Below are positions 6,336 to 7,918 of a DNA stretch of 7,918 bases, one piece after another (the first letter of the stretch is position 1; the number at the start of each line of letters is the position of its first letter). Location of the stretch: assembly GCA_910579075.1 (NCBI GenBank), contig CAJTSV010000050.1, positions 18,174-26,091 on the forward strand, in the 5' to 3' direction. Both the position numbers and the translations under genes were made by a program. Source of the stretch: an uncultured Eubacterium sp. (lineage in GTDB: Bacteria > Bacillota > Clostridia > Lachnospirales > Lachnospiraceae). The notes under the pieces were generated by a model. That model did no database searches. It saw nothing but the letters and a program-made list of their open reading frames with translations, and was not told the DNA's origin.

Positions 6336-6797
6336 TGAATCTTCCTGGTTAATCTTTCCTATTTTATAATGTCAATAAAACAAAACCATTTTTCCATACA
6401 TCTATCCCCTACATACAATAACAATAGCATAAAAAGGTACGTTTGCATATATCATAAATAAGAAATTCAGCACAGCCATCCTGTGCCCTCCGAAGATAAT
6501 TATATGGTAAATCCTGACAGCCGCCTGAAAGAAATCGGATTTCATCTGCAGCTAAATATTTGATGATTGATATGGCAGACAGGCCAGCATTTATGGAAGA
6601 AACCTGGCAGCGGTATTTTTTACTGTTTCTAAAGCAAATGATAAATAGAACTGGAAATTATGGGATAGAAGCCTGCACAAGAACCATGAGGCGGACAGAT
6701 ATGAATATTGATTATCACAGAAAGCAATTTGTATTCAAACTTAACGTCTGTATTTCATAACAAATTACATACACGGAATCAAAATTTCCAATATGCC
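6336..6797. other. Gene-poor interval between the epimerase terminator and the Rpn gene
   Basis: About 460 bp with no gene I can support. The left end holds the presumed Rpn promoter and ribosome binding site. A small 6-bp hairpin (GCACAG at 6470-6475, CTGTGC at 6481-6486) has no T-run after it on either strand. The plus strand has a 66-codon open frame (6560-6760). The minus strand has an 82-codon open stretch (6409-6657) with no ATG, GTG or TTG in its body. Neither resembles a family I recognise. One could be the remnant of a lost gene. Confidence 0.6.
6361..6375 (-). promoter_or_regulatory. Possible promoter elements of the Rpn gene (weak)
   Basis: On the minus strand a TATAAAAT (6361-6368) could serve as a -10 box. 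It would start transcription about 15-20 nt before the GTG at 6335, leaving room for the AGGAAG site at 6341-6346. A perfect TTGACA (6370-6375) lies immediately beside it, too close to act as its -35 box and without a good -10 box 17 nt downstream. I see no good -35 for TATAAAAT. The call rests on sequence resemblance alone. Confidence 0.3.
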
Positions 6798-6826
6798 TGC
6801 TGTCCCGCTGATTTTACGGGACAGCA
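6798..6826 (-). terminator. Rho-independent-type hairpin after the epimerase gene
   Basis: TGCTGTCCCG (6798-6807) and CGGGACAGCA (6817-6826) form a perfect 10-bp stem with a 9-nt loop, beginning 14 nt after the stop codon of the epimerase. Downstream on the minus strand only a broken T-run follows (ATTGGAAATTTTG), so termination may be moderate. It separates the epimerase transcript from the Rpn/array transcript. Confidence 0.65.
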
Positions 6827-6840
6827 AAGCTGCGCCATTC

Positions 6841-7842
6841 TTACTTACTGCCAAGATATTTAAACCAGTCTTCCGTTGCTGTTCCGATGCTGTCAGGCGT
6901 CCATACCGGCGCTTCCTTCCAGTAATCAATATTATCCAGCACCTTCTGCACGCCGTCTTCAAACGACACCTTCGCCTTCCAGCCAAGCCTGGTTTCAATT
7001 TTTGTGGTATCAGCAAATGTACAGTCTGGTTCTCCCGGCCTTTTGGGAATATGTGTAATCTCTCCGCCCAGCAATTCACACAGATGGTTCACGGAATAGG
7101 TACCGCCGCTTCCAACATTAAATGTTTCCTGCACAGCATCCGATACCGCTGCTGTATAAAATGCATCTGCGATGTCCGTTACATAAGTAAAATCCCTTGT
7201 CTGTTCCCCGGTACCGACGACTGTAAAAGGCTTTTCCGCCAGCTTCTGCGCCAGAAATACTCCAAATACAGCCCCATATGTCCCGGATGTCCTGGACCTT
7301 GTGCCATAAACGTTAAATAACCGAAGCGTTACGACCGGCAATCCATATACCTGTCCCCAGTGCAGCACCGTTTCTTCACCCAGCCGCTTTGTCAGTGCAT
7401 ATGGGTACTGCGGCCTGATTTCTGCAGATTCTTTGGTCGGATATTCATCAGGTATTCCATAGCAGGAAGATGACGCCGCATATACCAGCTTTTTCACCCT
7501 GGCATTTTTAGCACATTCTGCAACATTATATGTGCCAAGTACATTCGAAGAATAATAATCCCATGGTCTTTGTATCGAAGGCACAATATCTGCCAGCGCA
7601 GCAAAATGAAACACATAATCCACGCCCTGGAATATCGGCTCTATTTCTTCTTTGTTTCTGATGTCCATATGATAGACAGTCAGATTTTTATTTTCTTTCT
7701 GATGTTCCAGATTTTCAGGACGCCCTGTCGTCCAGTTGTCTATGACGCGGACCGTATGTCCTTCTGCCAGCAGCCTGTCTGTCATATGCGAGCCGATAAA
7801 TCCGCATCCGCCTGTAACTAATGAAATCATATTTTTTTCCAT
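6841..7842 (-). CDS. NAD-dependent nucleotide-sugar epimerase/dehydratase (extended SDR, GalE-like)
   Basis: A 333-aa extended short-chain dehydrogenase. It has the NAD-binding motif TGGCGFIGSH (10-19), an acidic residue ending strand 2 (VIDNW, 34-38), DIRN near 60 and FHFAALADI (78-86). The catalytic Ser region is AASSSCYG (122-129), with Y148xxxK152 (YALTK). Then come RLFNVYG (174-180), GTGEQTRDFTYVTDIADA (210-227), and RPGEPDCTFADTTKIETRLG (268-287), which is typical of UDP-sugar 4-epimerases and related dehydratases. Proteins with this set act on UDP- or GDP-linked sugars in the cytoplasm to supply precursors for capsule, cell-wall or flagellin glycans. The exact substrate cannot be read from sequence. 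A start at Met5 (7830, MISLVTGG) would give the usual SDR N-terminus. GGAAAGGG abuts the first ATG, so either start is possible. A terminator-like hairpin follows. Confidence 0.93.
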   Translation of the reverse strand: MEKNMISLVTGGCGFIGSHMTDRLLAEGHTVRVIDNWTTGRPENLEHQKENKNLTVYHMDIRNKEEIEPIFQGVDYVFHFAALADIVPSIQRPWDYYSSNVLGTYNVAECAKNARVKKLVYAASSSCYGIPDEYPTKESAEIRPQYPYALTKRLGEETVLHWGQVYGLPVVTLRLFNVYGTRSRTSGTYGAVFGVFLAQKLAEKPFTVVGTGEQTRDFTYVTDIADAFYTAAVSDAVQETFNVGSGGTYSVNHLCELLGGEITHIPKRPGEPDCTFADTTKIETRLGWKAKVSFEDGVQKVLDNIDYWKEAPVWTPDSIGTATEDWFKYLGSK

Positions 7843-7918
7843 CCCTTTCCATTATCTGGCCTGCAATCTGCTGGAGTATCAGATTATGGATGGATTCCAC
7901 AATCCCATATTTCCTGCA
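7843..7918 (-). other. Upstream edge of the epimerase gene; possible end of a preceding gene
   Basis: The 76 bp before the epimerase contain GGAAAGGG next to its ATG. Two of the three minus-strand frames stop quickly here (after about 10-12 codons). The third is open from the edge and overlaps deep into the epimerase gene in another frame, so it is probably not coding. A preceding gene could end in this stretch, but its identity cannot be told. No promoter with both boxes is evident. Confidence 0.35.

Noticed and set aside
6470..6486. GCACAG/CTGTGC hairpin as a terminator
   Set aside because: The stem has only 6 bp with a 5-nt loop, and no run of T follows on either strand.
6560..6760. Plus-strand 66-codon open frame as a gene
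   Set aside because: No convincing ribosome binding site, no recognisable family, opposite in direction to every neighbour, and overlapping a longer open stretch on the other strand.
7715..7900. Minus-strand 61-codon frame overlapping the start of the epimerase
   Set aside because: More than 120 bp overlap the conserved NAD-binding part of the epimerase in another frame, so it is almost certainly a shadow. Only the part before 7843 might belong to a preceding gene.

Overview
The window looks like chromosomal DNA of a low-GC Gram-positive gut-type bacterium, most likely a clostridium of the Lachnospiraceae. This is inferred from the AT-rich composition, strong AGGAG-type ribosome binding sites, and a PD-(D/E)XK 'Rpn' protein of the kind abundant in that family. 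Every gene I can support lies on the minus strand, so the window reads right to left.

Right part (6841-7842): an extended short-chain dehydrogenase of the nucleotide-sugar 4-epimerase/dehydratase type, followed by a hairpin that probably ends its transcript. About 460 bp without a convincing gene follow. Next is an Rpn-family PD-(D/E)XK protein (5472-6335), which contains a perfect 12-bp tandem repeat.

Left two thirds (1-5403): a head-to-tail tandem array of three paralogues of an unusual large protein, each beginning MIRFCDKE. Copy 1 (2809-5403, 864 aa) is intact and shows the full plan: an N-terminal module resembling a divergent CBS pair, two Rossmann-like segments, and a C-terminal module with sulfotransferase-like landmarks. 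Copy 2 (577-2784) is a decayed copy. Its N-terminal module is still an open 226-aa frame, but two deletions (net 359 and 22 nt, together 127 codons) removed most of the first Rossmann-like segment, and two in-frame stops (TAG at 1726, TAA at 1129) split the rest. Copy 3 (572 to beyond the left edge) starts 4 nt after the last stop of copy 2 and is open for all 190 codons visible.

The sulfotransferase-like module keeps the Arg...Ser pair of the 3'-phosphate site at canonical spacing but has a strongly altered P-loop, so its chemistry is uncertain. With a sugar-nucleotide epimerase nearby, the best guess is a surface-glycan or flagellin-glycan modification locus. The array of paralogues with a broken middle copy is the most interesting part of the window. 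No RNA gene, CRISPR array or complete insertion sequence was recognised.
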